Shown here: one piece after another, positions 26,348 to 33,782 of the stretch
Layout of the letters: each line of letters starts with the position of its first letter
Numbering within the stretch: position 1 is the stretch's first letter
Assembly: GCF_025397915.1 (NCBI RefSeq)
Contig: NZ_JALIDZ010000008.1
Span: 186,001 to 250,000, forward strand
Source of the DNA: Microbaculum marinisediminis
GTDB taxonomy: Bacteria; Pseudomonadota; Alphaproteobacteria; Rhizobiales; Tepidamorphaceae
Length of the DNA stretch: 64,000 bases
Direction: 5' to 3'
The notes under the pieces: model-generated
What the model saw: only the letters and a program-made list of their open reading frames with translations
Told to the model about the DNA's origin: nothing
Database searches by the model: none
Made by a program: the position numbers and the translations under genes

Positions 26348-26995
26348 TCAGTTCGTCTCGAATTCGGGAAGAGAAGTGATCAGGGCCCCGTCCCGGAACG
26401 CGGCCTGTACGGCCGCGGCATCGGTGACGGTGCCGAAATGGGTTGCGATATCGTAGAGCGACGAAGCCTGTTCCCGCGGCCCGGTCGCGGCACAGGCATC
26501 GTGCGGAACGATCACCCGGTAGCCGTTGAAGAACGCGTCGTGGACGGTGGACCGGACGCAGATATTGGTGACGACGCCGAAGACGATCACGGTGTCGATC
26601 AGGTTGTCCTTGAGCGTCAGGTCGAGGTCGGTCGCGAAGAACGCGCTGAAACGACGTTTGAGGAAGGTGAAGTCCTCGGGCTGCCGGTCGAGCTGGGGCA
26701 TCACCTCGACTCCGGCGGTGCCTTCGATGCAATGCGGCGTGCGCTTCAGGAATTCTCGGTCCCGACGCAGGCCCGGGCGATGGGCGTCCACGACCCAGCC
26801 GACCATCGCGCCCGCCGACCGCGCCGCCGACACGATCGCGTTCTGGATCGGATAGAGCTGGTCCGCGCCGCCCAGCGGCATCGCGCCGGCCGGATCGCAG
26901 AAATCCCGCAACATGTCGACGATCAGGACCGCGGTATTCTCCGGGACGATGTCCATCCCGGTCTGACCGCTCCGTTTCGCAGAGAATGCGTCCAT
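26348..26995 (-). CDS. isochorismatase-fold cysteine hydrolase
   Basis: A 215-residue hydrolase with the complete Asp-Lys-Cys triad of the nicotinamidase / maleamate amidase / ureidoacrylate amidase family: D27 in LIVDMLRDF, K113 in FLKRRFSAF and C146 in VVTNICVRST. It most likely removes ammonia from a linear amide or carbamoyl acid. The ATG at 26995 has GGAGGG upstream; a GTG 15 codons earlier is less likely. First gene of the operon that also encodes the transporter, AA_synth pair and enamidase-like enzyme. Confidence 0.92.
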   Translation of the reverse strand: MDAFSAKRSGQTGMDIVPENTAVLIVDMLRDFCDPAGAMPLGGADQLYPIQNAIVSAARSAGAMVGWVVDAHRPGLRRDREFLKRTPHCIEGTAGVEVMPQLDRQPEDFTFLKRRFSAFFATDLDLTLKDNLIDTVIVFGVVTNICVRSTVHDAFFNGYRVIVPHDACAATGPREQASSLYDIATHFGTVTDAAAVQAAFRDGALITSLPEFETN

Positions 26996-27053
26996 CTCAG
27001 CCCTCCCTCCTGCTTGTGGAAACAGGCTAGGGGCGGACACGGACTCAAGTCAA

Positions 27054-27072
27054 ATATTATTTCGTACACGAA
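27054..27072 (-). promoter_or_regulatory. -10-like TAATAT with adjacent TTCGT-AC-ACGAA dyad
   Basis: On the minus strand TAATAT (27059-27054) could serve as the -10 box of the isochorismatase-transporter operon. Immediately upstream lies TTCGTACACGAA (27061-27072), two 5-bp arms in inverted order with a 2-bp spacer. The arms recur at 27164-27177, so this is a likely MarR-type operator. Confidence 0.5.
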
Positions 27073-27127
27073 CTAAAAATTTCGGAACGAAAACGAGAAT
27101 CGCAAATCGATTAGATACTTATGCTTG

Positions 27128-27177
27128 TTGCACCATCATCTCGCACCACATACTATGACGTAGACGAACTTATTCGT
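27128..27177 (+). promoter_or_regulatory. marR-type promoter with operator over the start site
   Basis: TTGCAC (27128-27133) and TACTAT (27151-27156) are 17 bp apart. ACGAA-CTTA-TTCGT (27164-27177) lies where transcription should begin, 23 bp before the MarR ATG. The same arms as at 27061-27072, in the opposite arm order, support autoregulation plus control of the divergent operon. Confidence 0.55.
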
Positions 27178-27199
27178 AGAAACCGGAAGTGATAGGGCG

Positions 27200-27712
27200 A
27201 TGACGGAATCCCTCGACGCGCATCGGGAAAGCCGGCCGCCGGAGTCCCGCGAAGGCGATACGCGCCTCGATGATGTCGTGGAATACGACCTGCGGGAGAA
27301 TATCGGCTTCCTCCTGCGGACCACGAACCAGGTCGCGGTAAGCCGGTTCAACCGGTATGTCGCGCATGTGCTTGAGATCGAGAATCTTACGACGACGCAG
27401 TTCGCCGTCCTGACGACGATCCACAGGTTTCCCGGCACGTCATTCAGCGCCCTGTCGGACTTCACCTCGATCGACATGCCGACGCTTGCTTCGATGATCA
27501 CCCGGCTTTCCAGGCGCGGGCTGGTTCAGGTGAAGGTCAATCCGAGGGACAAGCGATCGCGCAGCGCCTACCTCTCGCCCGAGGGCGAGGAACTGGCCGA
27601 CCATCTGACCGAACACGGCAACAGGATCGGGGAGTTCATCTCCACCGGCCTGTCGGAGAACGAGCTGAAGCGGCTGAAGACGTTGCTCAAGAAGATGTGC
27701 GCGGGACTCTAG
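27200..27712 (+). CDS. MarR family transcriptional regulator
   Basis: A 170-residue winged-helix protein. Its helix-turn-helix and wing region runs through LTTTQFAVLTTIHRFPGTSF, DMPTLASMITRLSRRGLVQV and NPRDKRSRSAYLSPEGEELA (about residues 64-135). It diverges from the transporter/amidohydrolase operon and two matching dyads lie between them. It probably responds to the imported compound or a product. Confidence 0.9.
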   Translation: MTESLDAHRESRPPESREGDTRLDDVVEYDLRENIGFLLRTTNQVAVSRFNRYVAHVLEIENLTTTQFAVLTTIHRFPGTSFSALSDFTSIDMPTLASMITRLSRRGLVQVKVNPRDKRSRSAYLSPEGEELADHLTEHGNRIGEFISTGLSENELKRLKTLLKKMCAGL

Positions 27713-27965
27713 GCTTCACCGCCGAGCCCCGATCACACCGCGCCTTCCATCGCGACCGAGAGACGCCAGCGAAGCCCGAGCGGCGCGCCGCGAGCCGAAA
27801 ATTCACGGGCGAATCCGGATGCCGCTGCGCGCAAAGCGGCGTCGCGAACACGCAGCCCTGTTAAGGATCAGGTTGGGCTCGCGCGCCCCGGGGCCACCCG
27901 TACCCACGCCAACCGCGACGCCTCGAGGGCGGCGTCGGCCGCCCCCGTGACGCCCCGGACGTCAC

Positions 27966-28409
27966 TCAGGCGGGCGGCGGCAGGAAATCGACCTCGTGCT
28001 CGGCCGCGATCCGGACGACCTCGGCGGGATCCGGCACGTTGTGAATGCGCTCGAACAGTTCCTTCAGCGACCGCGTCGGCGCGACCCAGAACAGGCTCGT
28101 CGCATCGGCATCGGACTTGTTGAAGATGCCGTGCGCAAGTCCCTTCGGCATGCGGACCAGGTCTCCGGCGTTGGCGACGAACTCCTTGCCGTCGAGCCAG
28201 AGGTCGTAGCGGCCGGACAGCACATAGACGAACTCGTCCTGCGTCGGGTGGACGTGCGGCGGCACGAAGGTGCCGGGCGGAAAGTTGGCATGCCAGGCCA
28301 TCGAATCCGGCGACACCTGCTTGAGGCTGTAGGTCTGTCCGAGGATCTCCCAGACGGTGTCGTCGAAGGCATCTTCGGCAGCCGTTATCCCGGCGGGCAT
28401 TTCGATCAT
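27966..28409 (-). CDS. cupin domain protein
   Basis: A 147-residue single-domain cupin. The metal-binding motif is PPHVHPTQDEFVYVLSG (first cupin motif with two His and a Glu), and the second motif holds GLAHGIFN. The ATG at 28409 has GGAGGA nine bases upstream; a GTG three codons earlier abuts that site and is unlikely. It ends the minus-strand flavoprotein cluster. Small cupins of this kind can be dioxygenases, isomerases or decarboxylases; the reaction is not identifiable. Confidence 0.85.
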   Translation of the reverse strand: MIEMPAGITAAEDAFDDTVWEILGQTYSLKQVSPDSMAWHANFPPGTFVPPHVHPTQDEFVYVLSGRYDLWLDGKEFVANAGDLVRMPKGLAHGIFNKSDADATSLFWVAPTRSLKELFERIHNVPDPAEVVRIAAEHEVDFLPPPA

Positions 28410-28471
28410 GGTAGGCACTCCTCCGTTTTTGATTGGGCCCGGTCATCCGGGCCGCGCTGAAAGGCGCCGGA

Positions 28472-29275
28472 TCAACCGGCCAGGAAGTCGGTGACGATCC
28501 GGCCGGCGGCCGGCGTCTCCTCGAACACGAGATGTCCGGTCGCGGGGACGAGTTCGAGACGTGCGTCGGGCAGCAGCGTCAGCCAGGTCCGGCTCTGGCC
28601 GGCGGGCCGCAGCCGATCCTCCGCGCCCCACAGCAGCAGGGTCGGCATCGCAATCCGGTGCGCCCACCGGGCGAGTTTCGGGTTGCCCTGTGGATTGCCG
28701 CCGAGGATCGTCGCCACCGCACCGACCTCGCGGCCGAGACGGGCGTCGAAATCGGGATCCGGCGTCGCCGGGAAGTACTTCAGCGCCGCAGCCGGATCGT
28801 GGGCCAGATAGGCCGGCAGCTCCGGCGGTGCGATCGAGAACAGGTCCGGCGCCGGGGTCTCCTCATCGACCAGACCCGCGGGCCCGACGAGGACGAGCCG
28901 CCGGATCCGCTCCGGCTGGCGGATGGCGAACTCCGCCGCGATCCAACCGCCGAGGGAGAACCCGGCGAGGTCGAAACCCGACAGGTCCAACGCGTCGAAC
29001 AGGTCGGCGTAATGCAGGACATAGTCCTCGATCGACGTCAGCGACGGGTCGTCACCCGACTCGCCGAACCCCGGGTGATAGGGGATCAGCACCGTGTGCG
29101 TCGCCGCCCACTGCCGCGCCACCTCGAAGCCGGTGAAGGTGCCCGTGCCGTGCAGGAACACCAGGACCGGCCCGCTGCCGATCGACAGGACGACGGTTTC
29201 GACTCCGTTGATGTCATAGGCCTTGCGGTCGAAGCCGCTCATGTTCGGGTCCGCGTTCGGTTCGCTTTCGCTCAT
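28472..29275 (-). CDS. alpha/beta hydrolase (meta-cleavage-product hydrolase-like)
   Basis: A 267-residue serine hydrolase with the triad S107 in GFSLGGW, D220 in WGAEDRLRP and H248 in ATGHLVFEE, and an oxyanion HG at residues 42-43. The overall pattern resembles C-C or ester hydrolases of aromatic degradation. It lies between the FMN reductase and cupin genes in the operon headed by a flavin monooxygenase, so it likely hydrolyses the ring-opened or oxygenated product. Confidence 0.88.
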   Translation of the reverse strand: MSESEPNADPNMSGFDRKAYDINGVETVVLSIGSGPVLVFLHGTGTFTGFEVARQWAATHTVLIPYHPGFGESGDDPSLTSIEDYVLHYADLFDALDLSGFDLAGFSLGGWIAAEFAIRQPERIRRLVLVGPAGLVDEETPAPDLFSIAPPELPAYLAHDPAAALKYFPATPDPDFDARLGREVGAVATILGGNPQGNPKLARWAHRIAMPTLLLWGAEDRLRPAGQSRTWLTLLPDARLELVPATGHLVFEETPAAGRIVTDFLAG

Positions 29276-29309
29276 GGTTTGGGTTTCCTTGGGTGTTCCG
29301 TGTTCCGTG

Positions 29310-29888
29310 TCACGCCGCCACGGCGCTTCGGCTCTTCAGGTGCGCGGCGAACTGGTCGGCCGCGTCGGCGATGCGGGCATGCACCGCGGGGGAGACGAGC
29401 CGCCCGTCCGTGAACTCCGCCGCGCCCGCGTAGACCGCGGTCGATACGGTGCTGGCTTCGAAGAAGCCGAACAGCGGGCGGAGCTGGTGCTCCACCATCA
29501 GCGAATGGCGCAGGCCGCCGCCGCAGGCGGTCAGCAGGACGGGCCTGTTCTTCAGCGCATCCGGCCGCACCAGATCGAAGACGTGCTTGAAGAGCCCCGG
29601 ATACGATCCCTGGAAGACGGGAGCGCCGATCACCAGGGCGTCGGCGGCTTCGATCGCCTCGACGACCCGAAGCGCGTCCGCGCCCAGGCCGTCGCGCGAG
29701 AAGGCCCCAATGCCGGGGCCCGCGTCCACGAGATCGAGGATATCGAGCCCGATCCCGTGGCGCGACGCGAGGTCGCCGGCGACCGCCTCGACGAGAGTAC
29801 GCGCCTTGGCCGGTCGCCAGCTTGTGCCGCAGAAACCGACGACGCACGCGTCGCCGGCCGCGGCCCGGCGGTTCCTATCCGAAGGCAC
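29310..29888 (-). CDS. NAD(P)H-dependent FMN reductase, second copy
   Basis: A 192-residue flavodoxin-fold reductase from a GTG start, 4 bp after the monooxygenase stop. It is closely related to the protein at 1149-1703: both share GS/APV-x-x-GSY-x-G-x-FKHVFDLV and VEHQLRPLF-x-FF. It should reduce FMN for the preceding ACAD-fold monooxygenase. The start is the least certain part, since the ribosome site is weak. Confidence 0.87.
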   Translation of the reverse strand: MPSDRNRRAAAGDACVVGFCGTSWRPAKARTLVEAVAGDLASRHGIGLDILDLVDAGPGIGAFSRDGLGADALRVVEAIEAADALVIGAPVFQGSYPGLFKHVFDLVRPDALKNRPVLLTACGGGLRHSLMVEHQLRPLFGFFEASTVSTAVYAGAAEFTDGRLVSPAVHARIADAADQFAAHLKSRSAVAA

Positions 29889-29892
29889 GATT

Positions 29893-31134
29893 TCAGTCGG
29901 CCACGCCGAACACGGTCCACTGCGCGTCCGGATCTGTCAGACCCATGAGGGCGCGGCCGCACTCCTCGAAGATCTGATCCGCCATCAGGATGTGCTGGGT
30001 GCCGGAGTGGACGTCGCGGTAGAAGCGCTGCATCGGCGTGTTGTGCAGCGACGCGCCGCGAGCCGACCGGTGGGCGAACGTGGCGACATCGGAGATGACG
30101 TCATGGATGTGGCGGAGCGTCAGCTTCACCATCGTCAGTTGGTGCTGCGTCGGCTTTTCGCCAGAGACGCAGGTATCCGACACGCTCCGCCAGCTCTCGT
30201 AGGCAAGGGCGCGAGCAGCCCGGAATTTGGCCTCGGCTTGCGCGAACTGGAACCTGAAGCTCGCGCTGTCCGACGACTTGCCGAATGCGTCGGTGCGCTG
30301 GACGATCACCTTGATCAGTTCGTCGAGCATCCGGCGGCCGACGCCGAGCGCCCAGCAGGTATGGCCCAGGGCACTGTAACCGGCAAGGCCGAGCACGCCC
30401 TGGGGACCGCCGCGAAGCGGCGCGCCGATATCGAAATCATAGGTCATGTAGTGGGGAACGAAGAGCTCCTCGGCATCCGCGATCGTGTAGTCGAAGCTGC
30501 CGGTGGCGCGCAGGCCGAGCACGTCCCAGTTGCCGAGCAGTCTGATGGTCGAGCGCGGGTGGTGGCAGATGATGATCTTGGGCTGGCCGTTCGGCTGTAT
30601 CACCATTTTGCCGGCATCGTCGGTGATGAAGCAGCCGGTGTGGATCCATTCGGCGTGATGAATGGCGCTGCCGTAGGCCCAGTTGCCCTTGATCATATAG
30701 CCGCCGTCGACCGGGCGGGCGAAGCCGCGCGGCACGCCGTTGCCGGCGATAGTGATGTCGGGACCGTTCTTGAAGACCGTTTCGACGCCCTCGTCTTCGA
30801 TGTAGATGGCCATCGTCATGCCTTCCATGTTGTTGACCATGGAGCACCAGCCGGCGGAGGCATGCGCGTAGGACAGGCGCTCGAAGACGGTCAACGCCTC
30901 GAAGGGCGTGACCTCCGCCCCGCCGACGGCCTTCGGGAACATCATCGTGTAGATACCGGACTCGCGCAGCGCGGCGACCACCTCGTCGCTCATGTGGCCG
31001 AGTTCCTCGGCCTCGTTGGCCTTCTCTTCGATCAAGGGCAGCAACGCATCTACACGCGCATGAAAGTCGGCGATCGTAAGTCCGCTTCCGTTGTCGTTGG
31101 GTGCGTTTTCGTTGGGAGCGAGGGACAGACTCAT
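29893..31134 (-). CDS. acyl-CoA-dehydrogenase-fold flavin monooxygenase (HpaB/HsaA/DszC-like, group D)
   Basis: A 413-residue flavoprotein from an ATG with AGGAGGAATTCC upstream. It shows the ACAD fold (ALRESGIYTMMFPKAVGGAE, YMIKGNWAYGSAIHHAEW, NWDVLGLRATGSFDYTI) but not the C-terminal pattern of true acyl-CoA dehydrogenases. With an FMN reductase as next gene it fits two-component monooxygenases such as HsaA or DszC, which hydroxylate phenols or oxidise sulfur or nitrogen atoms. Substrate unknown; an aromatic or heteroaromatic ring is the best guess. Confidence 0.85.
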   Translation of the reverse strand: MSLSLAPNENAPNDNGSGLTIADFHARVDALLPLIEEKANEAEELGHMSDEVVAALRESGIYTMMFPKAVGGAEVTPFEALTVFERLSYAHASAGWCSMVNNMEGMTMAIYIEDEGVETVFKNGPDITIAGNGVPRGFARPVDGGYMIKGNWAYGSAIHHAEWIHTGCFITDDAGKMVIQPNGQPKIIICHHPRSTIRLLGNWDVLGLRATGSFDYTIADAEELFVPHYMTYDFDIGAPLRGGPQGVLGLAGYSALGHTCWALGVGRRMLDELIKVIVQRTDAFGKSSDSASFRFQFAQAEAKFRAARALAYESWRSVSDTCVSGEKPTQHQLTMVKLTLRHIHDVISDVATFAHRSARGASLHNTPMQRFYRDVHSGTQHILMADQIFEECGRALMGLTDPDAQWTVFGVAD

Positions 31135-31657
31135 GGGTGGAATTCCTCCTGACGGTTTTCCGTACGTCGGTTCGAACACGCGCCCCGCGCCGTCTGGCGC
31201 GCCGGCGATGGCGTGAACTGATCTGGATCGGCAGGAGGCGGGTAGTGCGGACACGCCGTCCATGTGCGCCGCGCCATCGAGGCGCGGCGGCGGTACGGCC
31301 GTTTCGCTGTTTTCCTCCTGCCGGCCGGCGCATCCAGTGGGCCGGGTTGCCCGCTCGGCGGGGTCCCGGCTCCGACGCCGTCCAGTCGGTTATGCGCGCC
31401 AATGCTCGGGGCGAGACCGAGAGACAACAATCCCCCCGCTTGGGGGGGTACAGTTCCCGGGAAACACACCGTTATTCTGCGCTACGTTGGGTAGAGTGTA
31501 TTCGATGACCGGGCCAACCCGGTTTGCGGCTTGACCCTGCGGCGTGGCTGATGGGATCCTTCTGAGGGAACGGGGGGAGCCGCATCCCGGCGGCAGAGTT
31601 TTTTAAGCGCCGCCGAGGCCGTCCCTTGGCGGTTCTGGGTCTCGGGAGGGGGGGGCA
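31135..31657. other. 523-bp intergenic region between monooxygenase operon and luxR-type gene
   Basis: No supported gene on either strand. It holds a CCCCCC-GCTT-GGGGGG hairpin (31432-31447), a perfect palindrome TTCCCGGGAA (31454-31463) and a short less GC-rich patch to about 31505. These are the likely control region for the divergent transcripts. A G-rich run (GGGAGGGGGGGG) directly precedes the ATG at 31658 as ribosome site. Confidence 0.4.
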
Positions 31658-32452
31658 ATGCCACGAGTTCAGGCGTACGGCGCGACTGCGGAAGGGATGC
31701 TGGCCGACAGTATCATGTCGATCGCCGAGAGCCGCAGCATCGAGGTGCTTGGCGAGGCCTGCCGGCGCGCGATCGGCAGGCTCAGCGGATCCCGCACGAT
31801 CGGGCTCTACCTGCTGAGCCCCGACAAGCCGAATCTCATCTTCGGCAGCGACACGCCGGACGGGTTCCTGGAGGACTACGAGCGCGAACTCGGTTTGGCC
31901 GACCCTTTCGTCGACAGTATTCTCGATGGCGCCGGCGTACTCGACGGGATGACGCTGTACGGTACCCAGTCCTGGCGCAACAGCCTGACCTACGAACTGC
32001 TCCGGTTCTGGGGATTCCGCAGCAACATGTGCGGGCCGCTACGCTGCGACGACGCGGTCGTCGGCGTGTTCTACACCGCGACACGCGAAGCGGGCCGGCC
32101 ATACACGCCACTCGTCAAACAACAGATGAGTATGCTCTGCCGTGCCTGCTCGCTGGCTCTTGAAAATCTCGTCCACAACGGCCGGCTCGACCTCGAAACG
32201 GCCGCGGAGCCTGCCGCCCCCGGATTGCCGCCCCTCGCGCCGGGAGGACGGCTGTTGGCCACGCTCCCGCCCCGCTCGGCGCAGGTCGCACGGCTGGTGT
32301 GCAAGGGGCAGACAAACAAGATGATCGCCCGACAGCTCGGGATCTCGGATCAGACGGTCAAGGAACACGTGACGAACCTGTGCCGCCGGTTCGGCGCGCA
32401 GAACCGCACCGAACTTGCCGCCCTGCTGCTGAGCACGGTGGCCGTTCAGTAG
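31658..32452 (+). CDS. LuxR family transcriptional regulator
   Basis: A 264-residue regulator. Residues about 20-175 form a ligand-sensing domain of the autoinducer-binding/GAF-like type (LGLADPFVDSIL, TYELLRFWGFRSNMCGPL). Residues about 195-260 form a LuxR HTH (PRSAQVARLVCKGQTNKMIA, then SDQTVKEHVTNLCRRF). No autoinducer synthase is seen nearby, so it may sense a pathway metabolite. Divergent from the flavin monooxygenase operon, its probable target. Confidence 0.87.
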   Translation: MPRVQAYGATAEGMLADSIMSIAESRSIEVLGEACRRAIGRLSGSRTIGLYLLSPDKPNLIFGSDTPDGFLEDYERELGLADPFVDSILDGAGVLDGMTLYGTQSWRNSLTYELLRFWGFRSNMCGPLRCDDAVVGVFYTATREAGRPYTPLVKQQMSMLCRACSLALENLVHNGRLDLETAAEPAAPGLPPLAPGGRLLATLPPRSAQVARLVCKGQTNKMIARQLGISDQTVKEHVTNLCRRFGAQNRTELAALLLSTVAVQ

Positions 32453-32505
32453 CGCCATCGTCACGGCGCGTCACGCCCTGCCCGGCAGGAGGAAGGCGCG
32501 GCGCG

Positions 32506-33780
32506 CTATCCCGTCAGTTCGCGCTCGAGGACCTTGGGATCGCTGCGCCAGCGCGCGTACCACTCGCGCGCGATCGGGTCGGGATAAAGGTCCTCGATCC
32601 CTTTCTCCAGGGCGGACACAATCGATTTCGCCAGCTTTCCCGGCGCGATCTTCGGTGGCAGTTCGAGCTGGTTCGGCAGATCGTCGAGCGGACCGGGAAA
32701 TACGTTCACGACGCGCAGCCCGGCGGGGCGCATCTCGGCCCGCAGTGTCTGCGCAAGCGACAGGGCGGCCGCCTTCGAGGCCGAGAACGTTCCGTGCGCC
32801 GGATAGTTCGATAGCGCGAAGACCGACAGGACGTTCACCCACGCGACCGCGTTGACGGGCGTGTCGGCGCCGCGCGCACGCATAGCCGGGGCGAACGCCT
32901 GGGAGAGACGCAGGAGCCCGAAATAATTGGTCTCCATTTCGGCGGCGGCACGGGCCGGATCCGGCAGCCCCGATCCGGTATCGTGATACTCGGCGGTATT
33001 GATAAGGATATCGACCTCGCCGCCAATCCGGCCGGCAAGCGCGTCGACCGTGTCCGGCTTCGTGACATCCAACGGCACCGCCGTTACAGACCCCGAACCG
33101 GCGAAGGATTCAACGGCACCGTCCTTCTCGGACGCGACGCCGGCCCACACATGCGCCGCTCCGGCCGATACCAGTTCGGCCACCATCGCAGCCCCCAGCG
33201 GGGTGGCCGCGTCGGTTACGAGAACCCTCCGGCCCTTCGGCGTATTCGAGAGTTCGCGCAACAAAGCATCGTCCGCCATGTCCGGATCATCCTTTTCGGG
33301 TAGAGCGACCAGTATCCCCTGGCCGGCGCGGTCGAGCTGCGCGCGCACCCGCACCCGTCCCTGCGGTTCGGGACAGGCGCCGTGCAGAAACGCGACCACG
33401 GTGACGCCGCAGTCGAGCCGGACGAGGCCCGTCCGCCACGGCGCCCGCTCGCGGAAATAAAGCTCATAGGGCCGCCGCACGACGGTGGACGCGAGTATCG
33501 TCCCCGCCCCCGCCTGCTCGCGCCATTCGAGCGCTTCCGACAGACAGGCGGTGCAGATTTCACGCGCCGGGTACTGCACCGTGCCGCACTCCTGGCACAC
33601 CTGCATGGCCAGCCGCCCCTCGGCGGCTGCGGCAGTAAAGCCGAGGCCGATACGGCTGCGCGCGAGCGGCGGAACGGTCGGCTGCGGTGTCGGGTCCGGC
33701 GCGTCGCCGGCGCGACTGCCGGCGTCTTGTGGGGCCGGCTGCTTGACGCTTGCGGAACGGTGGAAAGGGCTCGCACGCAT
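32506..33780 (-). CDS. DUF35 zinc-ribbon/OB-fold domain fused to a degenerate SDR domain
   Basis: A 424-residue two-domain protein. Residues 60-80 form a zinc ribbon (C62, C65, C76, C79), followed by a DUF35-type OB-fold to about 160. Residues 184-424 are an SDR fold: VLVTDAATPLG replaces the usual TGxxxGxG, S319 and K336 keep their spacing, but the catalytic Tyr position reads Phe (F332 in TFSASK). DUF35 proteins partner thiolase-like enzymes that act on acyl-CoAs (for example Ltp2-DUF35 aldolases and BbsAB). The thiolase-like gene is adjacent, ending 2 bp upstream. The SDR part may be structural or bind CoA/NAD without normal catalysis. Confidence 0.83.
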   Translation of the reverse strand: MRASPFHRSASVKQPAPQDAGSRAGDAPDPTPQPTVPPLARSRIGLGFTAAAAEGRLAMQVCQECGTVQYPAREICTACLSEALEWREQAGAGTILASTVVRRPYELYFRERAPWRTGLVRLDCGVTVVAFLHGACPEPQGRVRVRAQLDRAGQGILVALPEKDDPDMADDALLRELSNTPKGRRVLVTDAATPLGAAMVAELVSAGAAHVWAGVASEKDGAVESFAGSGSVTAVPLDVTKPDTVDALAGRIGGEVDILINTAEYHDTGSGLPDPARAAAEMETNYFGLLRLSQAFAPAMRARGADTPVNAVAWVNVLSVFALSNYPAHGTFSASKAAALSLAQTLRAEMRPAGLRVVNVFPGPLDDLPNQLELPPKIAPGKLAKSIVSALEKGIEDLYPDPIAREWYARWRSDPKVLERELTG

Positions 33781-33782
33781 GA

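Noticed and set aside
29449-31152. Plus-strand open frame of about 567 codons opposite the flavin monooxygenase and FMN reductase
   Set aside because: Antisense to two recognised enzymes with good start sites; no recognisable motif in the product.
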